Origin: CAZAGT01 sp964484515
GTDB taxonomy: Bacteria > Desulfobacterota > DSM-4660 > Desulfatiglandales > HGW-15
Direction of reading: 5' to 3'
Length of the DNA: 25,453 bases
Assembly (NCBI GenBank): GCA_964484515.1
Contig: CAZAGT010000027.1
Span: forward strand, 1 to 25,453
In this document: positions 1-8,911 of the stretch, piece after piece
Numbering within the stretch: position 1 is the stretch's first letter
Layout: every line of letters begins with the position of its first letter
Notes under the pieces: model-generated
The model's database searches: none
Seen by the model: the letters and a program-made list of their open reading frames with translations, nothing else
What the model was told of the DNA's origin: nothing
Position numbers and translations under genes: made by a program

Positions 1-108
1 ACGTATCCCCTGTTCATTGAAAACGATATCGTGAAAGTGGACCTGAGCAAACCCATTAAAAGGAACGTGTTTCGACCGGAACAGGTCACCTACCCGCAGA
101 AGACATGA
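1..108 (+). CDS. 3' end of an unidentified protein (partial)
   Basis: The reading frame is open from the first base and gives 35 residues ending in YPQKT before a TGA at 106-108. That stop overlaps the ATG of the next gene in the arrangement ATGA, so the two genes are probably translated in a coupled way and share an operon. The visible tail is hydrophilic, with no haem motif, membrane segment or recognisable domain. I cannot name the product; the neighbour suggests a role in the same extracytoplasmic redox process, but that is inference only. Confidence 0.6.
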   Translation, partial: TYPLFIENDIVKVDLSKPIKRNVFRPEQVTYPQKT

Positions 109-2393
109 GAACCTGGACGTTTACCGGAATTATCGCGACCCTCGTCATCATCCTTTCGATACCGGCCTATCTGTTGAAGGAAAGGCATTTCCTTCGCCCC
201 ACCGACCAAACACTCGGAGCCACCTTCCTGGGCGCCCGGAAGTGCATGGATTGCCACAAGCGGGAATACGACCGCTGGCACGATTCCCACCACGACCATG
301 CCATGGAGGTGGCCGACGATGCATCCGTGCTGGGTGATTTCAACAACGCCGTCGTTGAGTTTCACGGCGTCACCTCCCGTTTTTACCGCAAGGAGGACAA
401 GTACTTTGTCTTCACTCAGGGGCCAGACGGAAAGATGGGTGAATTCGAAATTACCCATACATTCGGGTGGCACCCGTTACAGCAATACCTTGTCCCGTTC
501 CCGGGGGGACGGCTGCAGTGCTTGCCCATCGCCTGGGACGTCGAGCGGAAACGATGGTACAACCTCTATCCGGATGAGCCGTTCGATCCCCGGGACTGGC
601 TCTATTGGACGAATGCCGGCCAGAATTGGAACGGTATGTGCGCAGAGTGCCATTCGACCAATCTGAAAAAAAACTTCGACGTCAGGACTGGCACATACCA
701 GACTACCTGGGCGGACATCGATGTCGGGTGTGAGGCCTGTCATGGACCGGGCTCGCGCCATGTCGCCTGGGCCGAACTGCCGGACATGGCGCGGCCCGAG
801 GTCCCCAATGCTGAATTGATCGTCAAGACCGACGAAATCGACTCACGCAGCCTGGTGGAGCTCTGTGCCCCCTGTCATTCGCGCCGTGCGGCGCTCGGAG
901 ACTACACCCACTCCGAACTGGATTTGCTCGATAGCCTGCTGCCCAGCCTGCTCACTGCCGAGCTCTATTACGCCGATGGGCAGATCCTGGAGGAAGTCTA
1001 TGTCTACGGCTCGTTCACCCAGAGCAAGATGTATCGGCGCGAGGTGGGATGCAGCGACTGCCACGACGTCCACAGCGCCAGGCCCTTAAAGGAAGGCAAT
1101 GCACTCTGCCTGCAGTGCCACCGAGCCGCAGAGTATGACGCCAAGACGCATCATTTCCATAGGAGCAAAGGTGAAGCGGGTGAGGCGATTCGTGCGTCCG
1201 ATGGCGAAATACTGTTCGACGTGGGCTCCGGGGCCGAGTGTGCCCAGTGCCATATGCCGGGACGGCATTACATGGGGATCGATTACCGCCCGGACCACAG
1301 TTTCCGGGTACCGCGGCCCGATCTCACCGTGACGCTCGGGACTCCCAACGCCTGTAATCGCTGCCATGCAGATAAATCTCCGGAGTGGTCGGACGAAAAG
1401 ATGACCGAGTGGTACGGGCCTGGTCGTCGGTCCCACTACGGTTCTATCATCACGGCGGGACGTAGCGGCCTGCCTGAGGCGAAGGCGGATCTGATCCGCC
1501 TGGCTGGGGATCAGCTCTATCCTGTGGTCGTGCGCGCTACCGCGTTGGCCCTTCTGAGTGCTTACCCGGGCGAAGAAGCGGAACGAACCTATGAAATCGC
1601 TTTGATGGATGATGAGGCCCTTATTCGTCGAACGGCCGTAGAGTATTCGAACATACCCGGTCAAGAAAGGCAGGCTGCGCTCATTGCGCCTCTCATCTAC
1701 GATCCCGTCAAGGCGGTCCGCATGGAGGCCGCCCGCAGGCTTGCCGGTGAATCATCCAAGCATCTAAGCCGTGACCAACAGAAGCAGTTTCAGTCTGCAC
1801 TGGAAGAATTCGTCGCTTCCATGGAATACTCCGGTGACTTTGCCTTCGCTCGGTACAACCTCGGCAATCTCTATGGGGAATTGAATCGGCCGGAGGAAGC
1901 TGTCCGCAATTATCGAGCCGCCTTGAAGATTGACGAGGCCTTCTATCCGGCGAAGGTGAATCTGGCCATGCTGTACAATCAGAGGGGTGAAAGCGACAAG
2001 GCCGAAGTCCTGCTGAAGGCCGTCGTCAACGAAAATCCGGAAATGTTTGAGATCAACTATTCCCTCGGACTGCTCTTGGCCGAAAAGCAGGCGTACGAAG
2101 AAGCAGCGGTATATCTTGAGAGGGCGGCGCAGGGCATGCCGCGGAGAGCCCGCGTTCATTACAACCTGGGATTGTTGCTGCAGCACCTCAAGAGGGATAC
2201 GGAAGCAGAAGCGGCCTTGCTGAAGGCATTAGGCCTTGAGCCGGATAATATGGATTTCCTCTATGCCGGAGCTGATTATTACATCAAGAGAGGAAGGCTT
2301 GCGGAAGCCAGAGCCATGGCCGAACAAATGGTTGCAAAGCACCCCACCAACAGGATGGGCCACGAACTACTTCGGTTTATTGACAGCCAATGA
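105..2393 (+). CDS. Membrane-anchored octahaem cytochrome c with HEAT and TPR repeats
   Basis: The 762-residue protein begins with an uncleaved-looking membrane anchor (about residues 7-24). Eight CxxCH haem c motifs follow, starting at Cys47, 179, 209, 254, 316, 335, 379 and 417. The region around residues 58-66 is rich in His (HDSHHDHAM) and may supply distal ligands. The pattern resembles the cytochrome c554/doubled-CXXCH group. Residues about 460-550 look like HEAT-type helices and about 579-750 hold roughly five TPR units. Haem domain and repeats should lie on the periplasmic side, since haem c is attached there. The likely role is electron transfer with the repeats acting as a docking scaffold; the redox partner and substrate are not visible. 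The start overlaps the stop of the upstream gene (ATGA). Family assignment is firm, function is inference. Confidence 0.88.
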   Translation: MRTWTFTGIIATLVIILSIPAYLLKERHFLRPTDQTLGATFLGARKCMDCHKREYDRWHDSHHDHAMEVADDASVLGDFNNAVVEFHGVTSRFYRKEDKYFVFTQGPDGKMGEFEITHTFGWHPLQQYLVPFPGGRLQCLPIAWDVERKRWYNLYPDEPFDPRDWLYWTNAGQNWNGMCAECHSTNLKKNFDVRTGTYQTTWADIDVGCEACHGPGSRHVAWAELPDMARPEVPNAELIVKTDEIDSRSLVELCAPCHSRRAALGDYTHSELDLLDSLLPSLLTAELYYADGQILEEVYVYGSFTQSKMYRREVGCSDCHDVHSARPLKEGNALCLQCHRAAEYDAKTHHFHRSKGEAGEAIRASDGEILFDVGSGAECAQCHMPGRHYMGIDYRPDHSFRVPRPDLTVTLGTPNACNRCHADKSPEWSDEKMTEWYGPGRRSHYGSIITAGRSGLPEAKADLIRLAGDQLYPVVVRATALALLSAYPGEEAERTYEIALMDDEALIRRTAVEYSNIPGQERQAALIAPLIYDPVKAVRMEAARRLAGESSKHLSRDQQKQFQSALEEFVASMEYSGDFAFARYNLGNLYGELNRPEEAVRNYRAALKIDEAFYPAKVNLAMLYNQRGESDKAEVLLKAVVNENPEMFEINYSLGLLLAEKQAYEEAAVYLERAAQGMPRRARVHYNLGLLLQHLKRDTEAEAALLKALGLEPDNMDFLYAGADYYIKRGRLAEARAMAEQMVAKHPTNRMGHELLRFIDSQ

Positions 2394-2494
2394 GGGGTGC
2401 GCCTGATTCCATGAAGCGACCTGAAGCGTCCTCGACTTTATCAGCGGGAAGGTCTATCCTGATTTTTCGTGTTTCGTAAAGGAGACGACAAGGC

Positions 2495-5400
2495 ATGTTC
2501 AAAACGCTGTTGAAGACATGGTACGGCGTCCTTTTGATGGCCATGATCGGCACGATCTGGGGCGTCTATCCAGCCTTAGCTAAAGAAGCGGCACCGTCTC
2601 AGGAAGCGACGAAGACGCAAAAGGAAAAAGGGCCCTCCGCCGGCGAGTTGAGCCTGGAAGATATCAAGGCCAGGCGCGCGGCCACAGAGGCTTCGAAGGC
2701 CTTGAGCGATTCGGTCAAGAAGAGCGTACTCGGTTTCCTGGATAGGACCATCCGTTTCTGGGAGCTGGCAGAGCAGTTCGACGAGCAGGCCGAAGCAATC
2801 GCAAAAAAGATCGAGGAGGCCCCTAAACGGCTCAGCGAAATCCAAAAGGAGATGGAAAAACCGCCGCCCACAACGGAGTCGATCGAGAATGAAGCATCGC
2901 AGTTGGAAACCGACAAATTGGAGCAACGGATCCACCAGGAAGAGGCCGCCCTATCCAATGCCAAGAGCACCCTTTCAGAGCAGGAGACGAAGCTGGACCA
3001 GCTACGAAACCGCCCTCAAACGCTCCGGGAGGGCGTAAGCAAGGCCAAGGCGCGACTGGAGGAATTGCGTAGAGAATTGAGCGCCGCGCCGCTTCCGGAT
3101 GAACCTTCCGAGCTGAAAGAGGCCCGGAGTCTGGCCCTTTTGGCCGAACAAGCAAAGTGTCAGGCGGAGATCAGGGCGTCCGAGCAGGTGTTGGCCGGCA
3201 GTGAAGTGCTGATCTCGCTCCAAAGTGCGGAACGGGATCTGGCCGCTCGGGAGGTGGCCTGGCGCGGGACCATGGCCAAGGCATGGCAGGAGCAGGGCCA
3301 GAAACGACGCGAGCTGGAGGCCACCAAGGCGCGCAAAGAGGCCGAACGGGCGAGCCAGAGGGCCTCTGATTTGCCGCCCGCCATCCAGGCCCAACTGCAG
3401 ATCAATATCAAGCGGAGCGAGGAATTGGAGCGGGTCACCGAGCAGGAGGCCCAAACCGCCCAACGCCTCGAGCGGAAACAGGCCCTCCTTAAGGAGATCG
3501 AGGAGGAATACGCCCTGGCCCGGCAGCGGGTCGAGGCGGAAGCGATCACTCAGACGATCGGCCTGGCCCTGCGTGAACAGCGGCAATCCCTGCCGGAGCC
3601 GCGGAGCTTCCAGCGGAACTCGGCGGAGCGCAAGGTCCTTATGAGCGATATCCGCGAGGCCCTCCTCCAGATCGACCGGGAACGGCGTGAACTGGCCGAT
3701 CCGGAGGACGAGACGAATCGGATCGTCAAGGACCTTGGTCCTCTTGCGGAGGGTGAACTCGACCCAATGCGAAAAGAGGTCCGAAGGCTGCTGAGTGATC
3801 GGCGCGACGTGCTTGAAAAGTTGCAGGCCGCCTATCGGAGGTCCTTTAAGGACCTTCAGGAACTCGAGTTCGCGGACCGGCAGGTGGCGTCGAAGGCAAC
3901 GGCCTATGCCGAGTTCCTCGACCTTCATTTGCTCTGGATGCGTAGCTCAAAGGTGATCGGGGTGGCCTATCTGCACGATCTCGCGGCCGCTCTACGCTGG
4001 ATTACGAGTCCCTCCAATTGGCGGGAGGTGATGCGCGAAGTGGGGCGGTCATTTGGGCGCGGCCCCTTGGTTTGGGTCTTGGGCCTGCTTGTGGTTGCGG
4101 CCTTGCTGCGGTCCAGACGATACGCCCGTCGGGATCTCACCCGGGTTGCCGAAAAGGTCGGCCGTGTCCAAACTGATTCCTTTGTCTTGACCCTGCGGGC
4201 TTTGGTGATGACGGCGCTCATGGCGGCCGGATGGCCCTTTTTGATCGGACTCGTCGGCCTTCAGTTACGCCTATCCCCGAGCGCACCGGATTTTACCCGG
4301 GCGGTAAGCATGGGTATGATCGTTGCCGCACTGGTGCTACTCATGTTCGGGTTCCTACGAAACTATTGCCGCAAAGACGGATTGGCGCAGGTCCATTTCG
4401 ATTGGCCGGAGTCGGCTCGTCTGACCGTGCTGCATAATCTCTCCTGGCTGCTGCCGGTGGTCCTGATTGCGCTGTTTCTGACGTGGACCTGCGAGTTGGG
4501 CAGGAGGCCCGAATTTCCCGATTCCTTGGGTCGGCTTGCCTTTGTGGTGGGGATGATCGCGGTATCGTTTTTTATGGCACGGGTCCTGCGGTTCTCCGGT
4601 GGGGTGGTCACCTTTCTGAAGAAGCGCCATCCGGATGGGTGGCTCGTCAAGACCCGCGGCATCTGGTATTCGGCGGCCGTGGGCGTGCCTATGCTCGAGG
4701 CCTTGATGGCGGTGATGGGCTATTACTACACCGCCATGGTCCTCTGGCGGTACGTGCACGCCACGATTTGGTTTCTGATCGGGATCCTCATGCTCCAGGG
4801 TCTGTTGCTGCGCTGGATGCTGATCGCCAAACGGCGGTTGGCCTTCGAGGAGACCAAACGAAAGAGGGAGATGGAGCGCAAGGCGGCCCGCGCCAAGGCC
4901 TCCGAAGGCCAGGACGGCGTCGATCTCGACACGTTCCCACTGGAGGAGCCAAAGATCGATTTCGACCAGGTAGGGGAGCAGACCCGCTCGTTGCTACGGA
5001 TCGCGATCCTCTTCGCCGCGCTGGCCGGACTGTGGGCCATTTGGTCTTCGATTTTGCCGGCGTTGAACATCTTAGAAAGCGTCGAACTGTGGAGCTACCG
5101 GGCCGAGGTGGACGGGGTCACCCGGAGGATTCCGATCACCCTGCAGAACCTGGTGCAGGCCGTCATCGTCGGCACAGTCGCCTTTGTGGCGGCCCGCAAT
5201 CTGCCGGGCGTCCTGGAGATCACCCTCCTTAAGCGTTTACCGCTTGATGCCGGTGCACGCTATGCCTTCACGACCATCTGCCGGTATCTGCTCACGGGCA
5301 TCGGGATCGTCGTGGCCTTCAGTGTCATCGGCTTTAGCTGGTCCAAGCTGCAGTGGCTGATCGCCGCCCTCGGCGTGGGTCTCGGTTTCGGCCTGCAGGA

Positions 5401-5974
5401 GATCGTGGCCAACTTTATCAGCGGTCTTATCATCTTGTTCGAGCGGCCTTACCGGGTGGGTGACGTGGTGACGGTCGGCGATACGATGGGAGTCGTCTCA
5501 CGGATCCAGATCCGCGCCACCACCGTAACCGATTGGGACCGCCGGGAATTGATTGTGCCCAACAAGGATTTCATAACAGGGCGGCTGATCAACTGGTCCT
5601 TGTCCGATGCCATCACGCGGATTCGGGTCCCGGTCGGGATCGCCTATGGTTCCGACACCGAGCTGGCCGAAAAGCTATTACTGAAGGTAGCCTCGGAAAA
5701 TCCAAAGGTGCGAAAAGACCCGGAGCCCATGGCCCTCTTTCAAGGCTTCGGCGACAACAGCCTCAATTTTGACCTGCGCGTGTTCGTCAGTGAATTGGGG
5801 GATCGTCTGCCGGTCATGCACGAACTCCACATGGCGATCGATCGGGAGTTTCGCAAGGCTGGTATCACGATCGCGTTTCCCCAGCGGGATGTTCATCTGG
5901 ATGCGGCCGAGCCGCTCAATGTCCGCGTGGTCTCAGATCGTGAGGGCAAGCCGGAGCCGAATACGAAGGCGTGA
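2495..5974 (+). CDS. Large MscS/MscK-type mechanosensitive channel
   Basis: The 1159-residue protein starts with a signal peptide (cleavage near LAKEA, about residue 30) after a good ribosome site (AAAGGAG at about 2477). Residues about 50-490 are highly charged and helical, a long periplasmic coiled coil. Several membrane helices follow from about 520 to 950. The C-terminal MscS core has the pore-lining, Gly/Ala-rich helix and the signature GLGFGLQEIVANF at about residue 963, then FERPYRVGDVV and VPNKDF of the beta domain. Order and length match the MscK (KefA) subfamily, about 1100 residues in E. coli, which releases solutes on hypo-osmotic shock. A charged stretch of about 30 residues (KRKREMERKAARAKA) lies between helices, probably cytoplasmic. 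The gene follows the cytochrome by about 100 bp; co-transcription is possible. Whether it is a true MscK orthologue cannot be settled here. Confidence 0.9.
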   Translation: MFKTLLKTWYGVLLMAMIGTIWGVYPALAKEAAPSQEATKTQKEKGPSAGELSLEDIKARRAATEASKALSDSVKKSVLGFLDRTIRFWELAEQFDEQAEAIAKKIEEAPKRLSEIQKEMEKPPPTTESIENEASQLETDKLEQRIHQEEAALSNAKSTLSEQETKLDQLRNRPQTLREGVSKAKARLEELRRELSAAPLPDEPSELKEARSLALLAEQAKCQAEIRASEQVLAGSEVLISLQSAERDLAAREVAWRGTMAKAWQEQGQKRRELEATKARKEAERASQRASDLPPAIQAQLQINIKRSEELERVTEQEAQTAQRLERKQALLKEIEEEYALARQRVEAEAITQTIGLALREQRQSLPEPRSFQRNSAERKVLMSDIREALLQIDRERRELADPEDETNRIVKDLGPLAEGELDPMRKEVRRLLSDRRDVLEKLQAAYRRSFKDLQELEFADRQVASKATAYAEFLDLHLLWMRSSKVIGVAYLHDLAAALRWITSPSNWREVMREVGRSFGRGPLVWVLGLLVVAALLRSRRYARRDLTRVAEKVGRVQTDSFVLTLRALVMTALMAAGWPFLIGLVGLQLRLSPSAPDFTRAVSMGMIVAALVLLMFGFLRNYCRKDGLAQVHFDWPESARLTVLHNLSWLLPVVLIALFLTWTCELGRRPEFPDSLGRLAFVVGMIAVSFFMARVLRFSGGVVTFLKKRHPDGWLVKTRGIWYSAAVGVPMLEALMAVMGYYYTAMVLWRYVHATIWFLIGILMLQGLLLRWMLIAKRRLAFEETKRKREMERKAARAKASEGQDGVDLDTFPLEEPKIDFDQVGEQTRSLLRIAILFAALAGLWAIWSSILPALNILESVELWSYRAEVDGVTRRIPITLQNLVQAVIVGTVAFVAARNLPGVLEITLLKRLPLDAGARYAFTTICRYLLTGIGIVVAFSVIGFSWSKLQWLIAALGVGLGFGLQEIVANFISGLIILFERPYRVGDVVTVGDTMGVVSRIQIRATTVTDWDRRELIVPNKDFITGRLINWSLSDAITRIRVPVGIAYGSDTELAEKLLLKVASENPKVRKDPEPMALFQGFGDNSLNFDLRVFVSELGDRLPVMHELHMAIDREFRKAGITIAFPQRDVHLDAAEPLNVRVVSDREGKPEPNTKA

Positions 5975-6107
5975 AGAAGCTCGTGCTCCGAATCGCTCGT
6001 CTTTACCATGATGCCTCGCGGGGAAGGATGGGGAGGAATGGCGCGTCGCCCTCCTGGCCCGCAGGGCAAAGCAGGTAGTCTTTGGCGCAGTTTCGCTGTG
6101 ATTTTGG

Positions 6108-6138
6108 AAAAGGGCTCCGCGCAGAGGCGCTGAGCCTT
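6108..6138 (-). terminator. Intrinsic terminator of the sigma-54 activator gene
   Basis: Read on the minus strand, the sequence straight after the stop codon forms AAAGGCTC-a-GCGC, loop CTCT, GCGC-g-GAGCCCTTT, then TTTTCC. The stem is about 12 bp with one mismatch and one bulge, followed by a short T run, as expected for a factor-independent terminator. The gene on the other strand ends at 5974, so it may also serve that convergent gene, although no T run follows on the plus strand. Confidence 0.65.
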
Positions 6139-7635
6139 TCACTGCAGATCATATTTGGATATCAGGCGAGACAGATAGGTCCTTTGAATGTCCATGATCT
6201 TTGCGGCCTTGCTGCGATTGCCGCCGGTGTGCTCGAGGTTGAGCGTGATGAATTCCTTTTTGAAACAATCTACGGCTTCCTTGAGACTGAGTCCCACTGT
6301 GAGGCCGGGCTGACTCGTCTTTGCCCCGTTGATAGGCAGATCTTCAGGGAGGATCTCCTTTTGGTTGCCCATGACCACGGACCGTTCGACGGCGTTGGCG
6401 AGTTCGCGCACGTTGCCGGGCCAATCGTACTCGATCATCTTTTGCATCGCCTTTTCGGAGATCTGTAACTGGGAAAGCCCACGCTCGGATTTGAAGACAT
6501 CCAGGAAGTGACTGGCAAGCCGCGGGATGTCGTCCTTCCTTTCCTTCAGGGAAGGCATGTGGATCTGGACGACATTGAGACGGTAATAAAGGTCCTCGCG
6601 AAAACGCCCCTCCTGGACTTCTTTGGAGATGTCCCGGTTTGTGGCCGAGATGAGCCGGAAGTCCACAGAAATAGAAGTATGTCCGCCTACCCTGTAAAAG
6701 AGCCCCTCCTGCAAGACCCGCAGCAGCTTGGCCTGCATACTAGGTGACATCTCGCCGATTTCGTCGAGGAAAAGGGTACCGCCGTCGGCCATTTCGAGTT
6801 TGCCTGCCCTTCGGTTGGTTGCGCCGGTAAAGGCGCCCTTTTCGTACCCGAAGAGCTCCGCTTCGAGGAGGGTCTCCGGAAAGGCCGCACAGTTCAGCAA
6901 GATCATCGGCTTTTCCTTACGTGGCCCGGCCCGGTGAATCAGCCTGGCCAGCAATTCCTTGCCCGTACCGCTCTCACCCAGGATCATGGTGCTGGTCTTC
7001 GAGTTTGCGACCTTAAGGGCGTCCGTAACGACCTTCTTCAGGGTGACGCTGTCACCCACGATCTCGTATTTGCTCCAAAGCTCCTCTTTCAAATCCCGGT
7101 TTTCCCTCTTGACCTGGTCTATTTTGCGGGCATCGGTGATGGCCACCGAGGCCAATTGAGCGAAGGACTCCAGGATCTTCATATCCTCGCTCTGAATGGC
7201 GCTACCGTCTTCCTTGTCTATGATCTCGACAACCCCGATAATATCGCCATTCACCTTCATTGGGACGCAGGCTATCGAACGTGTCTCAAACCCGGTCGAT
7301 TCGCTGATCTTCTTGTCCCATCTGTGATCCTTCCGAACATCCGGAATGAGAAGTGGTTCCCCGTTTTCGGCCACGAAACCGGCGATTCCCTGACCCAGTT
7401 CAACCTCGTACTTACTGACTTCATCTTTCTTTTCGCCGGTAGCTACCTTGAAGTAGAGCTTCTTGGACTTCCTGTCCAGCAACATAAGAGAACTCGCCTT
7501 GGCCTGCATCATCCGAGTGGCCGTATCGATGATGAGTTCCAGCAATTGATCCACATCAAGTACGGACGAGACCCAGGTGGAAATCTCTTTGAGACGTTCT
7601 ATGGGTGATTCGGAGACAGGTACTCGTGCGTGCAT
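6139..7635 (-). CDS. GAF-domain sigma-54-dependent transcriptional activator (Fis family)
   Basis: The 498-residue protein has an N-terminal GAF sensor domain (about residues 20-170), a short coiled linker (172-188), an AAA+ sigma-54 interaction domain (about 192-420) and a C-terminal Fis-type helix-turn-helix (about 455-498, with HTGGNRSKAAKIMDIQRTYL). The AAA+ domain shows Walker A GESGTGKE (220-227), the sigma-54 contact loop GAFTGA (267-272) and Walker B GTLFLDEIG (286-294), so it should hydrolyse ATP and remodel the RNA polymerase closed complex. Architecture matches FhlA/NorR-like activators; the GAF ligand cannot be told. The start has GGGAGAG about 6 nt upstream. The gene stands alone between an intrinsic terminator and an AT-rich gap, so it may act at a distance. 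One candidate -24/-12 promoter lies at 22604-22620, but no link between them is shown. Confidence 0.93.
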   Translation of the reverse strand: MHARVPVSESPIERLKEISTWVSSVLDVDQLLELIIDTATRMMQAKASSLMLLDRKSKKLYFKVATGEKKDEVSKYEVELGQGIAGFVAENGEPLLIPDVRKDHRWDKKISESTGFETRSIACVPMKVNGDIIGVVEIIDKEDGSAIQSEDMKILESFAQLASVAITDARKIDQVKRENRDLKEELWSKYEIVGDSVTLKKVVTDALKVANSKTSTMILGESGTGKELLARLIHRAGPRKEKPMILLNCAAFPETLLEAELFGYEKGAFTGATNRRAGKLEMADGGTLFLDEIGEMSPSMQAKLLRVLQEGLFYRVGGHTSISVDFRLISATNRDISKEVQEGRFREDLYYRLNVVQIHMPSLKERKDDIPRLASHFLDVFKSERGLSQLQISEKAMQKMIEYDWPGNVRELANAVERSVVMGNQKEILPEDLPINGAKTSQPGLTVGLSLKEAVDCFKKEFITLNLEHTGGNRSKAAKIMDIQRTYLSRLISKYDLQ

Positions 7636-7801
7636 CAGCTCTCTCCCATTGCCTTAATTCGTCAGGTATTTTGATCACCTCAAAAAGCATCTTACGCACC
7701 CCAGCCCCCGGCCCTCGCTTTGTTGGGAAGGGACGAAATGGGGAGGTGAATGAAGAGGCCGATCAAAGTCCAGCACCGTATACTTTCCTATCGGCCATTG
7801 G

Positions 7802-8095
7802 ATGGAAAAGGATTATGGATGTATGCAAATTAATAACGCGCGGCGCTCGATTTCTGCCTTCGCGAGGGTTATCCAGCAAAAACATCGGGCAATAATACGA
7901 AAAGACCAGCAATTTGTCGGAATACGGCGAAAAGACGAGTATCTAAATGTGCAAGGAATCTTAAACAGGATTCTTTTCTTTGGATTAGAATCTGGATTTC
8001 TTAAAAAATTCCAGAATGGAAATTTTTCTATTCATAGTGAGAACTTAGTCACACAGGGACAAAATACGCCCAAAAAAAGGGAGGTTAGGGTGTGA
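7802..8095 (+). CDS. Possible small ORF in AT-rich leader (doubtful)
   Basis: A 97-codon frame runs from ATG 7802 (alternative ATG 7823, preceded by AAAAGGA) to TGA 8093-8095. The stop overlaps a GTG with a strong ribosome site, so it sits first in a chain of 4-nt overlaps. The protein is basic, without signal peptide or known motif. Base composition is clearly more AT-rich than the neighbouring genes. The stretch also contains a hairpin (8003-8012 with 8018-8027, AAAAAATTCC/GGAAATTTTT) that would fit a terminator or leader instead. I favour a noncoding leader but keep the ORF because of the overlap pattern. Confidence 0.22.
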   Translation: MEKDYGCMQINNARRSISAFARVIQQKHRAIIRKDQQFVGIRRKDEYLNVQGILNRILFFGLESGFLKKFQNGNFSIHSENLVTQGQNTPKKREVRV

Positions 8096-8199
8096 ACAAA
8101 AAAGGTTGGGAACTCAGTGATATTTTGCGTTTACGCGCTTTGACATGCCAGCGGCCCCCAAATAGAAGTAGGATCGAGGACAGAGGCATGGAAAAGTGA
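8092..8199 (+). CDS. Possible 35-aa leader peptide ORF
   Basis: GTG at 8092 is preceded by GGGAGG with a 7-nt spacer, one of the better ribosome sites in the window. The frame gives 35 residues (beginning VNKKGWELSDILRLRA) and ends at TGA 8197-8199, which overlaps the GTG start of the next gene as GTGA. This is the layout of a coupled leader peptide. The product is basic and has no known domain. No homologue is recognised, and the ribosome site could be chance in a purine-rich stretch. Confidence 0.35.
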   Translation: MNKKGWELSDILRLRALTCQRPPNRSRIEDRGMEK

Positions 8200-8486
8200 G
8201 TATCACGGAAGAAAGAATGGGCCTCGGTTCGAAGATCTGGGGTAAGGAGGTGGGTCGCCTAGACGCGTCTTCAGAGGGGGACAACGGGGACCGACGATCA
8301 AGGATTGATCGAAGGCAGTTTTCCTACACGGCTCACATTCCAGAAAGACGGTGTGGTCAGGATCGGAGGATTGGGGCGGAGCGTCGATGCGGTCGGGACC
8401 GCAGGGTGTTTAGCAGCAAGCGCAAGCGGGCCGGTGTGGAGCGTCGAAACGGCGATGACCGGCGAACCGCCTCGCTCAATCTCTAG
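8196..8486 (+). CDS. Small Arg-rich protein with four [DE]RRxxxDRR repeats
   Basis: The 96-residue product contains four copies of a short unit: DRRSRIDRR, ERRCGQDRR, ERRCGRDRR and ERRNGDDRR, spanning roughly residues 32-92. The DNA of the units differs at synonymous positions, so the protein motif appears to be under selection. Such RRxGxDRR strings are known from small proteins of Deltaproteobacteria and relatives and from the N-termini of some PilZ proteins; their role is not established. There is no signal peptide or membrane segment. I use GTG 8196, coupled to the preceding small ORF, with GAGG about 9 nt upstream; ATG 8217 is a plausible alternative start. The two Cys residues lie at equal places in units 2 and 3. 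Nucleic acid or acidic-partner binding is a guess. Confidence 0.7.
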   Translation: MSITEERMGLGSKIWGKEVGRLDASSEGDNGDRRSRIDRRQFSYTAHIPERRCGQDRRIGAERRCGRDRRVFSSKRKRAGVERRNGDDRRTASLNL

Positions 8487-8911
8487 TCCTCCATATCCTC
8501 CGGCCCAGGCCGGCTCGCTTCCGGATCTCTCGTCAAGACCGGCGCCATTATCAGCCTTCCTAGTTGCCGAGCTTGCGTCTCGCCGCAGCCTTTTTCGCCA
8601 TTCGAAGAGCTTCTAAAGGCCACAGCATCCGCCAGGAGTTTGCGCATATCAGCCCGAAATGCCGCACAAGAATTCCCCTGTTATTTCAATAAGTTCTTGA
8701 CAAAGATGCTGAAATGTGCAGAATAGTAGCTCAACTCTATATCGCGGGAGAGTCTCAGCAATGACGACCAGCTGTCCGTCTTTCCATCGGTGTTCGCACG
8801 TGCTCAAGCTTTGGGCCCGAGATTCCGAAGGTTCCATAGGAAAGGCATCGCAATGTAGTGCTGTGACGAGTTCCGTTGCCGACATCTCGACCACGAAGGT
8901 GGGCAAGCCGA
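8487..8911 (+). other. Intergenic stretch, 425 bp, with a promoter candidate
   Basis: I see no convincing gene here. The open frame 8716-9120 is out of phase with the murein endopeptidase and has a low-complexity, unrelated product. The only signal is a sigma-70-like promoter, listed separately at 8697-8724, about 190 bp before the ATG used for the endopeptidase, so that gene would have a long leader. Confidence 0.5.
8697..8724 (+). promoter_or_regulatory. Candidate sigma-70 promoter of the MepK-like gene
   Basis: A perfect -35 box TTGACA (8697-8702) is followed after 16 bp by CAGAAT (8719-8724), a 4/6 match to the -10 consensus, in an AT-richer patch. It points at the endopeptidase gene. 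Confidence 0.4.

Noticed and set aside
3002..3928. 308-codon frame on the minus strand inside the MscK-like gene
   Set aside because: It lies antisense to the coiled-coil part; the long opening is explained by Glu/Arg/Leu-rich codons on the real strand, and the product is Leu/Gly/Arg low-complexity.
4483..5232. 249-codon plus-strand frame inside the MscK-like gene
   Set aside because: Out of phase with an intact MscS-family protein; product is Arg/Gly/His-rich and without known motifs.
6934..7608. 224-codon plus-strand frame opposite the sigma-54 activator
   Set aside because: Antisense shadow of the GAF domain; the minus-strand frame has all activator motifs.
8140..8170. TTGACA-17-TAGAAG promoter before the Arg-rich gene
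   Set aside because: The -10 box is poor and the site lies inside the possible 35-aa coupled leader ORF; not enough to list.
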